This document shows positions 24,798 to 36,244 of a stretch of 64,000 nucleotides of DNA, in pieces. A program made the position numbers and the translations under genes. Source of the DNA: Sindora glabra (lineage: Eukaryota; Streptophyta; Magnoliopsida; Fabales; Fabaceae). The stretch is taken from positions 55,271,511 through 55,335,510 of the forward strand of contig CM035235.1 in assembly GCA_020226215.1 (NCBI GenBank), read 5' to 3'. Positions within the stretch are counted from its first letter, which is position 1; each line of letters begins with the position of its first letter. The notes beneath the pieces were generated by a model. The model had not been told where the DNA came from, did not search any database, and saw only the letters and a list, made by a program, of their open reading frames with translations.

Positions 24798-26175
24798 TTT
24801 ATGCAAATGAGTTTATGACTATTTTTTTTGTGATAATAGAAATGATTAAACTATTAAATATACATATACAAAAATCAAGAAGCGAACCTTGGATATAACA
24901 AAAAATACAAAGTATATCAATGCCACTTAAATTATAAACTTTTAACGGTTTATAGATGTTTACACGTAAATAAATAAGTTAAAAATTGTAGACATCAAAT
25001 AATTATAAACTAATATTTACAATAAATTGGAAAATTTTGACCGCAAATAGTTTAACAAAATCTATAATGAAATTTAGCTTTATATGAACATAGATTTAAA
25101 TCTTATTTATTATTATTATAAATTAATTTTATAATATTATTAAAAATTATTAAATTTTTTTAATATCAATAAAAAATTTAATTAATAAAAATTAAATTTA
25201 AATTTAATTTACTATCAATATAAATTATTTTTATATTATTATTAATTTATATATTACCATATTAATAAATAAATGTTGAAATATTTTTACAACTTTCATA
25301 ATTATCTTTATTGTTTTAATGTCATATTTTCCTCTTTAGTGATGATATAAAATATTTCTCATTTTTGTCATATTTTTATTTATTAATAGAATAAAAATTA
25401 TACATTGATAATAAATTAAATTTAAATTTAGTGAATATATAAGATAATGTAAATAGAGTTTAAATTTAATTTATTAATAGTATAAAGAAAATACATTATT
25501 AAAAAAATAATAATCGAGAATTTTAATTACAATAAAAAAATTTAATCTTTTTATTGATATGAAAATATATAAGTAAGTGATAATGTAAAATTAATTTAAA
25601 TTAATAATAAATTAAATTTAAATTTATATAAATAATAGTTGTAAATAATAAATATGAATAATAAATGTGGATATAGTGATAATGATTTTAATAATTTACG
25701 CAAATATTGCAGAGGAAAATAAAATTAATGTAAATTTTACAAAATTACTAATAGGTACGATAAATCTATAGTTCAGCTAATAATAAATACATGTGATCCT
25801 ATCCAGAAAATAAGGGATATGCATCTAACACACGGAATGTAAGAAAGCAAAATTTTTTAATCGAAAAAACATTCTAAGAAAAATTGATAAAATAATCATA
25901 CATTAATGTTAATAGATTTGTATCCAAATTCAAATCAAATCACAATATTTACCTGCAAATAAATATACTAAGATATAGTCGTAAATGAGAATAATAAATC
26001 TGGACTTGGTATTAATCATTTTAATATATTGACAAATATTGCAAAGGAAACCTCTTTGACTCAGCGTGGAATTTTTGCCAAGCTCAATTACTGGCGTACC
26101 AGTATCACCTTCCCGTCTTCAAAAGAAGTTCTTCAACCAAAATCCCATCCTCTTCTCCTCCTCCCTCTAGCTCCC
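24798..26175. other. Upstream region of gene 1
   Basis: AT-rich, with no upstream gene. A segment near 25645-25720 (AATAATAAATGTGGATATAG, CAAATATTGCAGAGGAAA) recurs at about 25985-26050 (AATAATAAATCTGGACTTGG, CAAATATTGCAAAGGAAA), a local duplication with about 330-bp offset. TTGACT with TGACTCA lies at 26056-26063, a W-box-like plus bZIP-like overlap. A pyrimidine-rich patch at 26148-26170 is typical of plant core promoters and leaders. No convincing TATA box is placed. Confidence 0.4.
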
Positions 26176-26284
26176 ATGGAATTCTGAATTCCCAAACAAA
26201 CAACAAGTTATGATAAACTATTCTTCAATTTCTGATTCTGCTTCGTTTTTCTCTCATTGTTCTTCCTCTTCATCTTGGCCATGA
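26176..26284 (+). promoter_or_regulatory. Two upstream ORFs in the gene 1 leader
   Basis: The first uORF is minimal: ATG 26176, two codons, then TGA at 26185-26187 (Met-Glu-Phe). The second starts at ATG 26210 and runs 24 codons, serine-rich, to TGA at 26282-26284. Its stop shares bases with the main ATG at 26281-26283 as ATGA, so the two frames overlap by a few bases. Such stop-start overlaps allow termination-coupled reinitiation and usually reduce main-frame translation. Both uORFs matter only if transcription starts upstream of 26176, which cannot be shown here. Confidence 0.5.
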
Positions 26285-27129
26285 AAACCAGTCACAAAGA
26301 TCCAGACCACTTTCTTTCTTGGCCATGGACGTTCTCAAAACTAATGGCTTTCTTCCTCCTCTTAATCTCTCTCACTTTCATCTTCTATTCTCTCGGATTT
26401 GTCACCCATTCTTATTCCTGTGACCAAACACTACCCCAAATTAAATTCCAGAGCGAACTTCCTGTAATTAATCGTTTATCAGAGACAGCGATTTTTCAAT
26501 CTGAAGAAACTCCAAAATCCCCTGAAAAAACCAATATTTCGCACATAGTGTTTGGCATAGCTGCTTCTTCGAAGCTATGGAAGAACCGGAAGGAGTACAT
26601 CAAACTTTGGTGGAAACCAAAGGATATGAGAGGCGTTGTTTGGCTGGACCAAAAAGTCGGAACTGATTATTCCGACGAAGATCTCCTACCGCCGTTGAAA
26701 ATCTCCGGCGATATCTCGAATTTCAGTTACAAAAACCCTAAAGGCCACAGGTCCGCAATTAGGATTTCTCGCATAGTTTCCGAGACCTTGAGGCTCGGAA
26801 TGGAGAATGTGAAGTGGTTTGTAATGGGAGACGATGATACTGTGTTTGTTACTGAGAATTTGGTGAAGGTTCTGGAGAAATATGATCATAATCAGTATTA
26901 TTACATTGGGAGTTCATCGGAAAGTCATTTGCAGAATATCGTTTTTTCGTATAATATGGCTTACGGGGGTGGCGGGATCGCCATAAGCTATCCGTTGGCG
27001 GTGGCACTGGAGAAAATGCAGGATAAGTGTATTCAGAGGTATCCAGGATTGTACGGCTCTGATGATCGGCTTCAGGCTTGTATGGCTGAGCTTGGAGTTC
27101 CCCTCACTAGGGAAAGAGGGTTTCATCAG
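26281..27129 (+). CDS. Gene 1, exon 1 (283 codons)
   Basis: Encodes the cytosolic tail, membrane anchor and the half of the DUF604 domain with the GDDDT motif, ending Gly-Phe-His-Gln. The donor is CAG|GTTAGT at 27130. Reading on past the donor gives 48 foreign codons to TAA at 27274-27276. A transcript retaining the intron would therefore make a shortened protein lacking the conserved C-terminal half. Confidence 0.93.
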
Positions 27130-30100
27130 GTTAGTGATTTCTGGATTTTTCAAATATATGTTTGGACTTTGGAGGATTTTATTTATTTCTGTTTGATTGC
27201 TGAAAAAATGGCAGAAAACCAGAAAGAAAAAAGAAGAAAAATATTAGACAAAATGGAAGGTAAACAAGGTGTATAAAACTCTTTCCTTTGATTTGTGGTT
27301 TACTTTAGTCAAATACAGTGCTACACAGTCCCGCAGAAATGGAATTTTCTTAGACGAGAGTTTTTACAAGAAAATTTTTTGTTCTAACAAGAGACTGTAT
27401 ATGGAACCCTTCGGTTCAGGCAGCAAGTAATTCCCGGTAAAAGAAGTTGAATTTTATAGGGGATTTAAATTTGTTCCATGGTCTCATTTTACATTATAAT
27501 TTATTTACGTATTATTTTGTGATTAAAAAATTAATATTTTTTTGGTAAAAGTGTTATTTTTTTCGTTCATCAATAATGTAAAAAAAATTATATTAACAAT
27601 AAATTTAATTTAATTTTTTTATAAAATATAAAATTTTTGTAAACTTTTTAAAAAATGTTTAAAATTTTCTGGTTGATTATTGAAATTAAAAGCTCTTTCA
27701 ATCCAAGAAGTTTTTCATACTTAATAAATGTTGATAAGCAGCTTTCTTCATGTTATGGAAAGCATGACCCGCTGGTAATAAGTAAAAAAAATTCTGCAGC
27801 AGGTCTTATTTCTTTTATTTTAATCATTTCATTTTTTTAATTATCTATTGCATTTTAAAAATAAAATTTATTTTTTATTTATTATTTTATAATTTCAACG
27901 AAAGATTAAATATTTTCTTTCTAATTTTATTTTTTACTAATAAATATTTTATTAATTTATATTCTTAATTCATTTATATTTATCCTATCATATTTTTTAT
28001 TTTTTATTTCCTTAAATTTTATATATAAAAAGATTCACTAAACATAAATAAATTAAATTACTTAATATATATGAACTCAATTAATTGTTATGGATAATGA
28101 GGAACGGATAGTGTATTCATTCGCAATCAAATTGCATGGAATCGAGTTTTTATCTTATCTATCATGTCTCCATTAATTGTATATATTTTAAATTAATTAA
28201 ATAATAATAAATATATTTTTTGAAAAAATATATTTAATATAATTATAAATTTTTTTAAATAGTATATATTTAAAATTATAAAAATAAAATAAATTAAAAT
28301 TTTAATGATATATTATATATTTTATATATAAATATAAAATAAAAAATTATCAAGCTACTCACAAATTAAATAAATCAAATAAAAATTTAATCAAATTAAG
28401 CCAAGGGAGCAATAATGCCACCTCCAGAAACAATTCAGTATCTCTTGTTAAAAATGTTGCCCTTCTTTTTCTGACTAGTCGACCTCTATTTATTTTTTAA
28501 TTAATTTTTATCCTTAGTTTCTTTAGGAAATGGAGGGTCAAAATCTATGAAAGTGGTTAGGGAAATAAATAAACGGTGAGACTTGGCAATGGCTTTTAGT
28601 GTCATCTCGTCGAAGACAAAATTTATACATAAAGTACCTTACTTTTCAATTGAATAAGGTAATAATTAAGGAAGAATGTATGGTTATCAGCAATACCAAA
28701 ATGAACGGCATAAATTTATTAATCGTCGGCCGCATGAAAATGTAGATCTAGACCCTTTGTTTTGGATAAACATATAAAATGGGCGGGAATCGCGGGACAA
28801 GGCCGGGCGGAGCCATCTGCATTTTAAGCAAGCTGGCTAAATTAGTTGGGATTATGGGGCTTGCGGGTAGTCCGTTTTTTGTTGTCGTTGTTGTTTTTTT
28901 TTTTAAATAATTAAATTATTAAAAATGTACATATAAAAATTAAAAATTGAACTCTCAAAATTAAAGAAAATACGTTTAATAAAACATTAAGTTGAGTTAG
29001 ATTAAAAAAAATTATTTTTTTATAAATTGTAATTAACTAATTATTATTTTCTTTGTTTTGTGCAATGTGTTAATCAAATAAATTTAAAAAAATATTTTAA
29101 GCCATTGTATATTAAATTAGAAATTGGATTGGATTAAAAAAATTTTAAATATATGAAGAACTACTAAAGAAATTAAAAAAATGATTAAAGCTCCATTTCG
29201 CGTAATTAGCTAATAAGTTAGTTAATAATTGATAAATTATTTGATAGTTGATAACTGATAAGTTAATTAAAGTGTTTCGTAAAATTAGCTGTTGAATTAG
29301 TTGAAATTGTAAAATAACATAAAAGGATATATCAATATAAATATATATATAATTAAAATAATTTCTATTTATTAAAAAATAAAATTATATTAATGTAATT
29401 GAAAATTTTAAAATAAAAATATAGTTTCTAATATTTTATAAATTTATATATTTATTTACTTATATAATTTTTATTTTATAAAAATTATTTAAATTTATAT
29501 TATAAAATGTATGAGTTGTAAATTAATAAAAAGAATAAGGATAGATTTGAAAATAATTTAAAAAAGGAATAACTTATAAGTTATAAATTAATCTAGATAA
29601 CTTATTAATCAAAACATAAGAGTTATCTGGAGTAACTTATAAGTTAGTGCGAAACATACCTTTAAAAGTTAGCTTATAACTTATTGATCAGATCAATAAA
29701 TTATAAGTTATTTTATTTATTGCGTAAAACGGAGCCTAAGACTACTAGGCTTACAAGTAAGTTTGCACAGCCTTGATCTATGCAAGCTTACTTGTATGGG
29801 CTCACGTTGAAAATGTGCCTCATTTTTTTTCTCCAGACCCGAGGGTATTAAACTTGTTTTACATCCCTAATTTTGGAAGTACACTCATGCAAGTATATCA
29901 TAGATATGCTTAATAATTAATAGTTATAATTTAAAAAAAAAAGAACACTAAAATTAGTCTATAATTTTTAACATAATCAATTTAATCTATTACTAAACTC
30001 AAATGTAATTTATAAATTTTTCTTTAAGCTTTTTGACATTCATGTTGCTATTACGGGGTTGTTTGAATTATTATTTTATCAGGGTTTTTTCAAAACAAAA

Positions 30101-33100
30101 TATTTTTTTATGCAAGAATCTTTCCTCCCTTAATCAATTGCTTACTAAAAAGACACACAATTTTTTGCATTTTTAGTATAATTTATAATATCCATAACAT
30201 GCATCATTGACGACTTCAAACTCTATATTTAAAGTTAGTATTCTAATATTTTAAATATTTTTAAAGATTCTATAGATGCAATTTATACATATTTGAAGTT
30301 TAATAATTTGTATGTATAAATTGTGGTGATTATGGTTGTGATATATACAAGATACTGAAATTTTACATTGTAGTTTTTAACATATAATGTCACTTTATAA
30401 GAAATTTTCTGTGCTTCTTGGGTGAGTTTTCCTCGGAGAATGACGTGTACATATTTGAGAGGTGAATAAAAAATAATAAGATATAGATGCCATTTAATTA
30501 ATGCAAAACAGGAAAAGACAATACCCTGATGTATCGGAACATAGAATTACAAACTATACAATATATTTGCTTTCATTACATCATAGTTTTTGTTTATATA
30601 TAAGTAAAAGATTGACCATGGCTTGGTTGGTATAAGAAAAATAATGTACTGATGTTGCACCTTGTCTTCCATTTGAGATTGAGTCACCTCAAGCATAAAA
30701 TCCTGAATACCCACATGGTGCGGGTTAAAAAGGGAGATACATGAAGGCTTTGTATGGTTTGTTTAAGTATTAGGGTTTAATACTTGACTCTATTGACATG
30801 TTATTAGTTTTTTTTAAAGACTAAAATCTTATTTTGATGATCGAAATATTAAAATTTTAACAATCTTGTTTTAGAGATAAATTTTGTATTAATTTAATAT
30901 CTAAAGATTTAAATATAAGCAAAATTTTACTTAAATAGAAATTAAAATTTGACTTGACTATTAACCCTTTAGGATAGAAACTAAAATTTAACTTGAATTT
31001 TAATATTCAAAGATTAAATTAATACAAATATTATTTTATAGATAAAATTGATAAAAACTTAATATTTTATGGATGAAAATAGAGTTTTATTCAAGATTTT
31101 TAATAATATTTATTGTTGATTGTTTAACCTTTGAATTTGTTAACTACAAATTCAAATTTAAGTTATAGTTGATGGCAAGATAATAAATTATTTGAATTGA
31201 TTCGAGGAGCAATTTTAAGTCTAGTAATGTTATAGGCATCAAAATTAATGTGTAATTAAATTTTGAATATAAATTAAGTGCTATTAATTAAATATAAAAT
31301 GATGAAAAATTTATAAATTTCAATTAATGAGTATAAAATGTTTGAAATTTAATTTTAAATTTCATTTTTTATATATATAACATATAAATTGAAGGTTTTC
31401 AAATGTTTTCAATTGAATATATGGTCTGGTAAATTTATAAAATCCAATCTAATAAATATAAAAAAATTTAAAATTCAAGTTGAAATATTATTTTTGATAC
31501 ATAAAATATTTTTGTTTTAAGTCATATTATCCACAATTTTTTTGTGATTTTTTTTATCATTGAATTATTTTCTTTAATTTTAAAGTAAGGATTCATTTAT
31601 TTCATCAAAAAAATATTTTCAATAAAATATAAATATGAACTATTAAAAAAATATTTTATTTATTTAATACTAAATATAAATAATTTAAAAAAATTAAAAA
31701 TTTCTATTTTAATTTTTTTAAATTAACATGATTTTAGGTTTTTTTTTAATCAAAAGCTATATATTGAAGTGTCATTTCTTTAGTAATATACAAGTAAATG
31801 GTACTTTTTTTTGACAAATATTTTTTGATGAAATAAATAGAATTTAGATATCAACTAGAAACCACAAATTTAATAATACTCACCCATTTTAACATTAAAA
31901 ATATTGAATTTTTTAAAATGTTCCCCTACCTTTATAGTTGAATCAAATGTCATTTAATTTGCAAAAATATTATGAGAAGTATAACTTCCTGTAGGAAAAC
32001 TTAAATTGTTTAGTTATCCATTAATTATAAAAATAAAAGAATTAGAACTTCTTATACAAAATTATTCATATTTAATTTAATTAATGATCACATTAATCTT
32101 ATTCTCACTATTTGAAAATCATGATAAATATAATATAATTTATTAATGATAAATGTAAATTATTAAAATTATAAAATATAAATAAAATTACTTTATTAAT
32201 TATATAATAAATATAATGATACTATATAATATTATATAAAGCAAATATTAAATATTAAATATTAAACCATAAATATAATTATATTAGAAATTTTGTTCTA
32301 TTTAGAATTATATTTATTATATTGCTTTATTTATTATTTTATAATTATTATCATTCTTATTTATCATTTTAAAATTTAATTATAAAAATAAAAAATTATG
32401 TATTTTTTAATTATTTTATATAAATTTAATGGAATTAATAGAATTAATTATTTGAGTAATGTCTCCTTCATTTAAATTATATTTCATTTTAATTATATTA
32501 AGATAATTTAAAATATATCTTAATTTTTTTATATAAATCTATTTTATATTTTTATAATATATTAGAAAATAAGAAATTATTAATTTAAAACAAATTATGC
32601 TGAAAACAAAGATTAGAAATATAATTAAAAGAAAAATATAATTAAGGATAATTAAAATTTAATAATATTTTCTATTTTTATATTGTAATTTTAAAAAATA
32701 TATTAAATACTGTAAAAATATTTTTAAAAAAATTTAAAATTAAGTCAAATAAAATATAAAAAATTAATTCTCAAAAACATTAATTCTTTAATATTAATAA
32801 ATAATTTTGAATTATTTTAAAAAATTTATAAAAATTTGTTTCATAAAAAATTTAATTTCTCATAAAAATGAATTTTTTAATACGGATCAAACGATAAGCA
32901 AAATTAATTAATTCATTTAATTTAATTGGTTGTGTATTTGGGCATAAATGTCTATCTAGATGCCTCTTTGTCGTTTTCAAGAAAGATTATTTTTGAATAG
33001 TATGACGATGGCTTCGGGACATATGGTCTTTAGTGATTGACTTCTTCTAGTGCCACCAACTACGGTCGGGTCAGACCTCCACCGATAGCGGATGTCTATA

Positions 33101-36100
33101 CGGACATCATAATCGCGGTTGTTGGTAACAGTCTTCCTTCTTCGTCATCTTTAGATTTATGCTTTTCCTAAAATTTTTAGAAATTTTATTTTTAGCTAAA
33201 ATTAAAATAATTTTAATGCTACGGGAAGCTTCATTTATTAAAAAATTTAAATTTTTTATTATTAAATTATTTATTAAATAAAAATATAAAATTTGATATA
33301 TTAAAACGAATTTAATAATAAAAATATTTTATTTTTTAAAAACAAAATTCCCCTTAATACTATCTTTATATTTTTAGATAAATTTAATAATGCGCGGCAT
33401 CTCATTCTCTCTCGACATGGAAATTCTATTTTAGTTCTGGACAAAAAATTTTTTACTTAAAAATATAATTAAAAATAAAGGAAGAAGTGATAATGAATTC
33501 CATGCATGTAGGACCCACATGATTATCGGTTCCCTCCTTTCGGTCCTTCGTTCCTGCTCTCCGCTGATTAATAAATAATTTATCTGTGACGTGAAGTGCC
33601 ATAATCTAATTGGTTGCACCTACTTAAATTATTATTAAAAAATTCTGCTTTCCCATCGTACCTAATACAAAATAGATGGATGTGTCATCCTTGCATCTTT
33701 TGATATAGGGGGCGAATATCTGTTGTTTCTTTTTTAACATAGTTTTATACAAATTAAAGTTGTTAGATGTCACTCTCTCTATAAACTTAGATCACGTATT
33801 ATTCAGGAATTGGAGCCTTGAAAAAATTAAAGTTTCAAATTTATTTAAATTTTGTGTATGAATTGAACTTTTAATAAATTATTTTTTATTTTTTATTATT
33901 ATTCCAAATGACAGATAATGAATTTAGATTCTTTTTTATCATGAAAAGAAGATAGATGCACGAGATTTTTTTTCTCTAAATTCTATTATACATAAAAGGA
34001 TTTGAACAAAATTATTAATTTTGTGTCTAAAATAAGATGCTGTTAAAATAATGTTTGAATTATATAAAATTATTATTTTTTATAAATAATAGTTTATATA
34101 TACAATTTCATCCTTTTATATTATCTTTTATAAATAATAGTTTATATATACAATTTGAATGAAATTGTTTATACTGATTTATACAAAAAAGATAAAATTA
34201 TATATATAAATTATTATTTAGAGATAAAATTATAATTTTACATAATTTAAGAACTATCTTAGCAATATCTTAAAATTTTAGGAATGAAATTGATATTTTT
34301 TTTTTATAAATTTGGATTCCATTGCATATAAGAATGATTGACGTCTTATAATTTTAGAAATAAAATTAATAATTTTTTTTAAAATTTGGATTTCATGACA
34401 TAGAAGAATGATGTGTTTGCCTCTCTCCAATGTCACAAGAATGTGACTACAAGAAAAAGTAGAGGACACAAATTTTTACTAATAGTGAAAAAATCACCTT
34501 GATAATACATCAGATTTTAATTTCGTCTGTATTTTTTTTTTTAAATTTCAACTGATTTTAATTTGTTTTGGCTTGATTAGTTTGATGTATATGGCAACCT
34601 CTTTGGGCTCCTAGCAGCCCATCCAGTTACACCACTGGTCTCCCTTCACCACTTGGACGTGGTTCAGCCCATATTTCCTCATTTGAATCGGGTCCAAGCC
34701 CTGCAACATCTGAAGGAGCCCATGAAACTTGACCCGTATGGACTAGCGCAACAATCCATATGCTATGATCTGACCCGATTTTGGACCATATCCGTTTCTT
34801 GGGGGTATGCGGTTCAAATATTCCGGGGCATCTTCTCCGCCCGGGAGATGGAGACGCCGGCGAGAACCTTCTTGAATTGGTACAAGCGGGCCGATTACAC
34901 TGCGTATCCGTTCAACACGCGCCCCGTCAGCCGCAATGTTTGCCAAACACCCTTCGTTTATCTCATGTCTAATGCAGTTCTTAACGAGCAAACTAATGAG
35001 ACTGTGAGTGAATATGTTCGGACCCGACCGAACCCGGAATGCAGGTGGAAAATGGCGGACCCTTCTCAAATCCACAGAATTGAGGTTTATAAGAAACCTG
35101 ACCCATATTTGTGGGACAAGGTAGTGTATCTCTGGTTGTTGCTTTCCTTCTTATATTTTCACCTCACGTTTATATTTTTTTGAATAAACACCATTCTTGA
35201 CGTCTCCATTGTTCGTTTCTCAATTTTGTCTCTTATTTAAATCTATCCAATTTTATCTCTCTTTATCAATATCAATTGAAGTGCACATTAGTAAAAAGAT
35301 GAAATTGGACAAAATTGAATGGTGAATTTTATGGCGTTCTTGGATGTTCAAAAAGTGTAATTTGACAATTTTGGAACTGTTAAATTAACATTATTTAATC
35401 ATATCTGTTAAAAATAGGTAATTATGATTAAATAATTTTAATTTAACAATTTTTAGACTTTTCATATCACCATAGATTTCAATACCTTTAGGGTCATAGC
35501 AGACATGAAAATTGAATAATTTTGTGCAAGTGAAGGATAAAATTGAAAAAAGAAAATTATTTCTTAAGGACGAATCTGATTGGAACACATTTTTTTGTTA
35601 AAGTTAATTCAAATTACAGTTGACAGATATGAAAATGAGTATTTACTCGTATTTTTTTGTGGGAAGACTACAGTTTGGTGTTATGGGTTCTTTCTTTTGC
35701 ATCAAGATTCCTTATCTGAGGTGGCCCACCATTATATAGTGGGACTCATCTCGAATGAAAGAAAACTCCTGGCGCAAGTATATGCAAGGATATCGGTAGC
35801 AACTTTTTTTTTCTAAAATGTTATCGTAGCTCTAACCTTTTTTTTTTTATAATAATATTAAAAATGATTAACAAATATAAAAACAGAATTTCAAATATAA
35901 ATGAAGGCAAAATTTTGTATCAGATATGTTGAAGTTAAAAATTCTCGTTTTCACATCCATGACTTGTTTGGAGGAAAGAATATACGAAAAATATTATCAA
36001 GGATATATCTTTTTAAAAATAAATAAATCAAATGAAAACCTTTTTTTTTCCCTATTTTTCTAATTTTCAAGTAAATCATTAGTCTAGGGAAACTGAAAAT

Positions 36101-36244
36101 TTGATTAATTATGCTAACTACAGTGAATTTAATTGTTCTTTTTTTCAGTCTCCCAGAAGAAATTGTTGCAGGATTAAACAAACAGACAAGGAAGGAATTT
36201 TGGTGCTTGATGTGGGGTTATGCAGAGAAGATGAGGCTGTTGAA
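26281..36244 (+). CDS. DUF604 fringe-related glycosyltransferase-like protein
   Basis: Spliced CDS 26281-27129, 34581-35120 and 36149-36244, both junctions in phase 0, giving 494 aa, normal for the plant DUF604 / fringe-related (GT31-like beta-1,3-glycosyltransferase) family. ATG 26281 is used because the open frame further upstream has only a TTG. Predicted type II Golgi membrane protein: short cytosolic N-terminus, membrane segment at residues 21-41, lumenal remainder. The acidic metal/sugar-nucleotide motif GDDDT is at 183-187, a glycine-rich GGGGIAIS at 229-236 and SDDRLQACMAELGV at 260-273. Exon 2 carries the conserved FDVYGNLFGLLAAHP, QQSICYD and TFLNWYKRADYTAYPFN blocks. Exon 3 supplies SPRRNCCR, then ends CREDEAV-stop. 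Acceptor and substrate are not known for this family and cannot be read here. No frameshift or missing motif is seen, so the gene looks intact. Confidence 0.93.
28767..29869. mobile_element. hAT-type element, 1103 bp, inserted in duplication copy 2
   Basis: The flanks GTTTTGGA (28759-28766) and ATTTTGGA (29870-29877) match at 7 of 8. Ends TAAACATATAAAAT and, in reverse complement, TAGGGATGTAAAAC match at 9 of 14, with G-to-A changes at the left. The empty site survives in the other duplicate near 24693. No transposase is found. The first 100 bp are GC-rich (GGGCGGGAATCGCGGG), and a Harbinger MITE is nested at 29189-29736. Confidence 0.7.
29189..29736. mobile_element. Harbinger/Tourist-like MITE, 548 bp, nested in the hAT
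   Basis: Ends AGCTCCATTTCGCGTAATTA and, in reverse complement, GGCTCCGTTTTACGCAATAA are clear inverted repeats. The 3-bp flanks are identical, TAA at 29186-29188 and TAA at 29737-29739. The interior holds many TTAGTTA / TAACTTAT words and no gene. It is the youngest layer at this site. Confidence 0.75.
30619..30690 (+). mobile_element. Possible decayed tRNA-derived SINE head
   Basis: TGGCTTGGTTGG at 30619-30630 resembles a Pol III A box, and GATTGAGTCAC at 30677-30687 resembles a B box 58 bp further on. No cloverleaf, poly-A tail or target-site duplication was found, so this rests on two short motifs. Confidence 0.2.
34581..35120 (+). CDS. Gene 1, exon 2 (180 codons)
   Basis: Begins TTTGATGTATATGG right after the acceptor AG, giving Phe-Asp-Val-Tyr-Gly. 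This is exactly what the family has after the Gly-Phe-His-Gln that ends exon 1. Ends at a Lys codon before donor GTAGTG at 35121. Contains CRWKMADP and YKKPDPYLWDK, conserved in DUF604 proteins. Confidence 0.92.
35121..36148 (+). other. Gene 1, intron 2 (1028 bp)
   Basis: Donor GTAGTG, acceptor TTTTTTTCAG at 36139-36148 with a strong pyrimidine tract. Contains an inverted-repeat structure at 35348-35466 and no other feature. Open frames within it are not coding. Confidence 0.85.
35348..35466. repeat. Imperfect hairpin, MITE-like, in intron 2
   Basis: The arm GTTAAATTAACATTATTTAA (about 35379-35398) pairs with TTAAATAATTTTAATTTAAC (about 35428-35447) around a short loop, and the pairing extends outward imperfectly. 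Related sequence occurs at about 22700-22890. Ends and target site are not resolved. Confidence 0.45.
36149..36244 (+). CDS. Gene 1, exon 3 (31 codons plus stop)
   Basis: Codes Ser-Pro-Arg-Arg-Asn-Cys-Cys-Arg, the near-invariant cysteine pair block of the family, then a short variable tail ending Glu-Ala-Val and TGA at 36242-36244. The phase-0 join to exon 2 reproduces the family's Asp-Lys/Arg-Ser-Pro-Arg-Arg sequence. Confidence 0.9.

Larger units (their letters stand above)
28500..29955 (+). repeat. Dispersed duplication, copy 2 (in intron 1), interrupted
   Basis: Left part 28500-28766 and right part 29870-29955 together match 24455-24797. They are separated by a 1103-bp hAT insertion. Joined, the two parts align without a gap at the insertion point except for the 8-bp target duplication. 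The two copies thus sit on either side of exon 1 in the same orientation, about 4 kb apart. Confidence 0.75.
27130..34580 (+). other. Gene 1, intron 1 (7451 bp, transposon-rich)
   Basis: Donor GTTAGT, acceptor TTGATTAG at 34573-34580. The size comes largely from repeats: duplication copy 2 (28500-28766 / 29870-29955), a hAT element (28767-29869) with a Harbinger MITE inside it, a possible SINE near 30619, and long AT-rich tracts at 31600-32930. A GC-richer patch at about 32980-33170 and another at 33490-33620 contain no frame I can assign. Short direct repeats occur at 34077-34160 (TTATAAATAATAGTTTATAT twice). Confidence 0.85.

Noticed and set aside
26257..26280. Extending gene 1 upstream of ATG 26281
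   Set aside because: The extra in-frame codons begin at TTG with no upstream ATG in frame. ATG 26281 gives the usual short cytosolic tail.
27130..27276. Gene 1 as a single-exon 331-aa protein ending at 27276
   Set aside because: The sequence after CAG|GTTAGT is unlike the family, while 34581 onward continues the conserved domain in phase.
31990..32900. Possible third copy of the 12390/59703 MITE family in intron 1
   Set aside because: Only scattered short matches (AATACGGATCAAACGAT near the right) with no consistent ends or TTA flanks.
34743..35075. 110-codon minus-strand frame in exon 2 of gene 1
   Set aside because: It is a shadow of a conserved coding exon.
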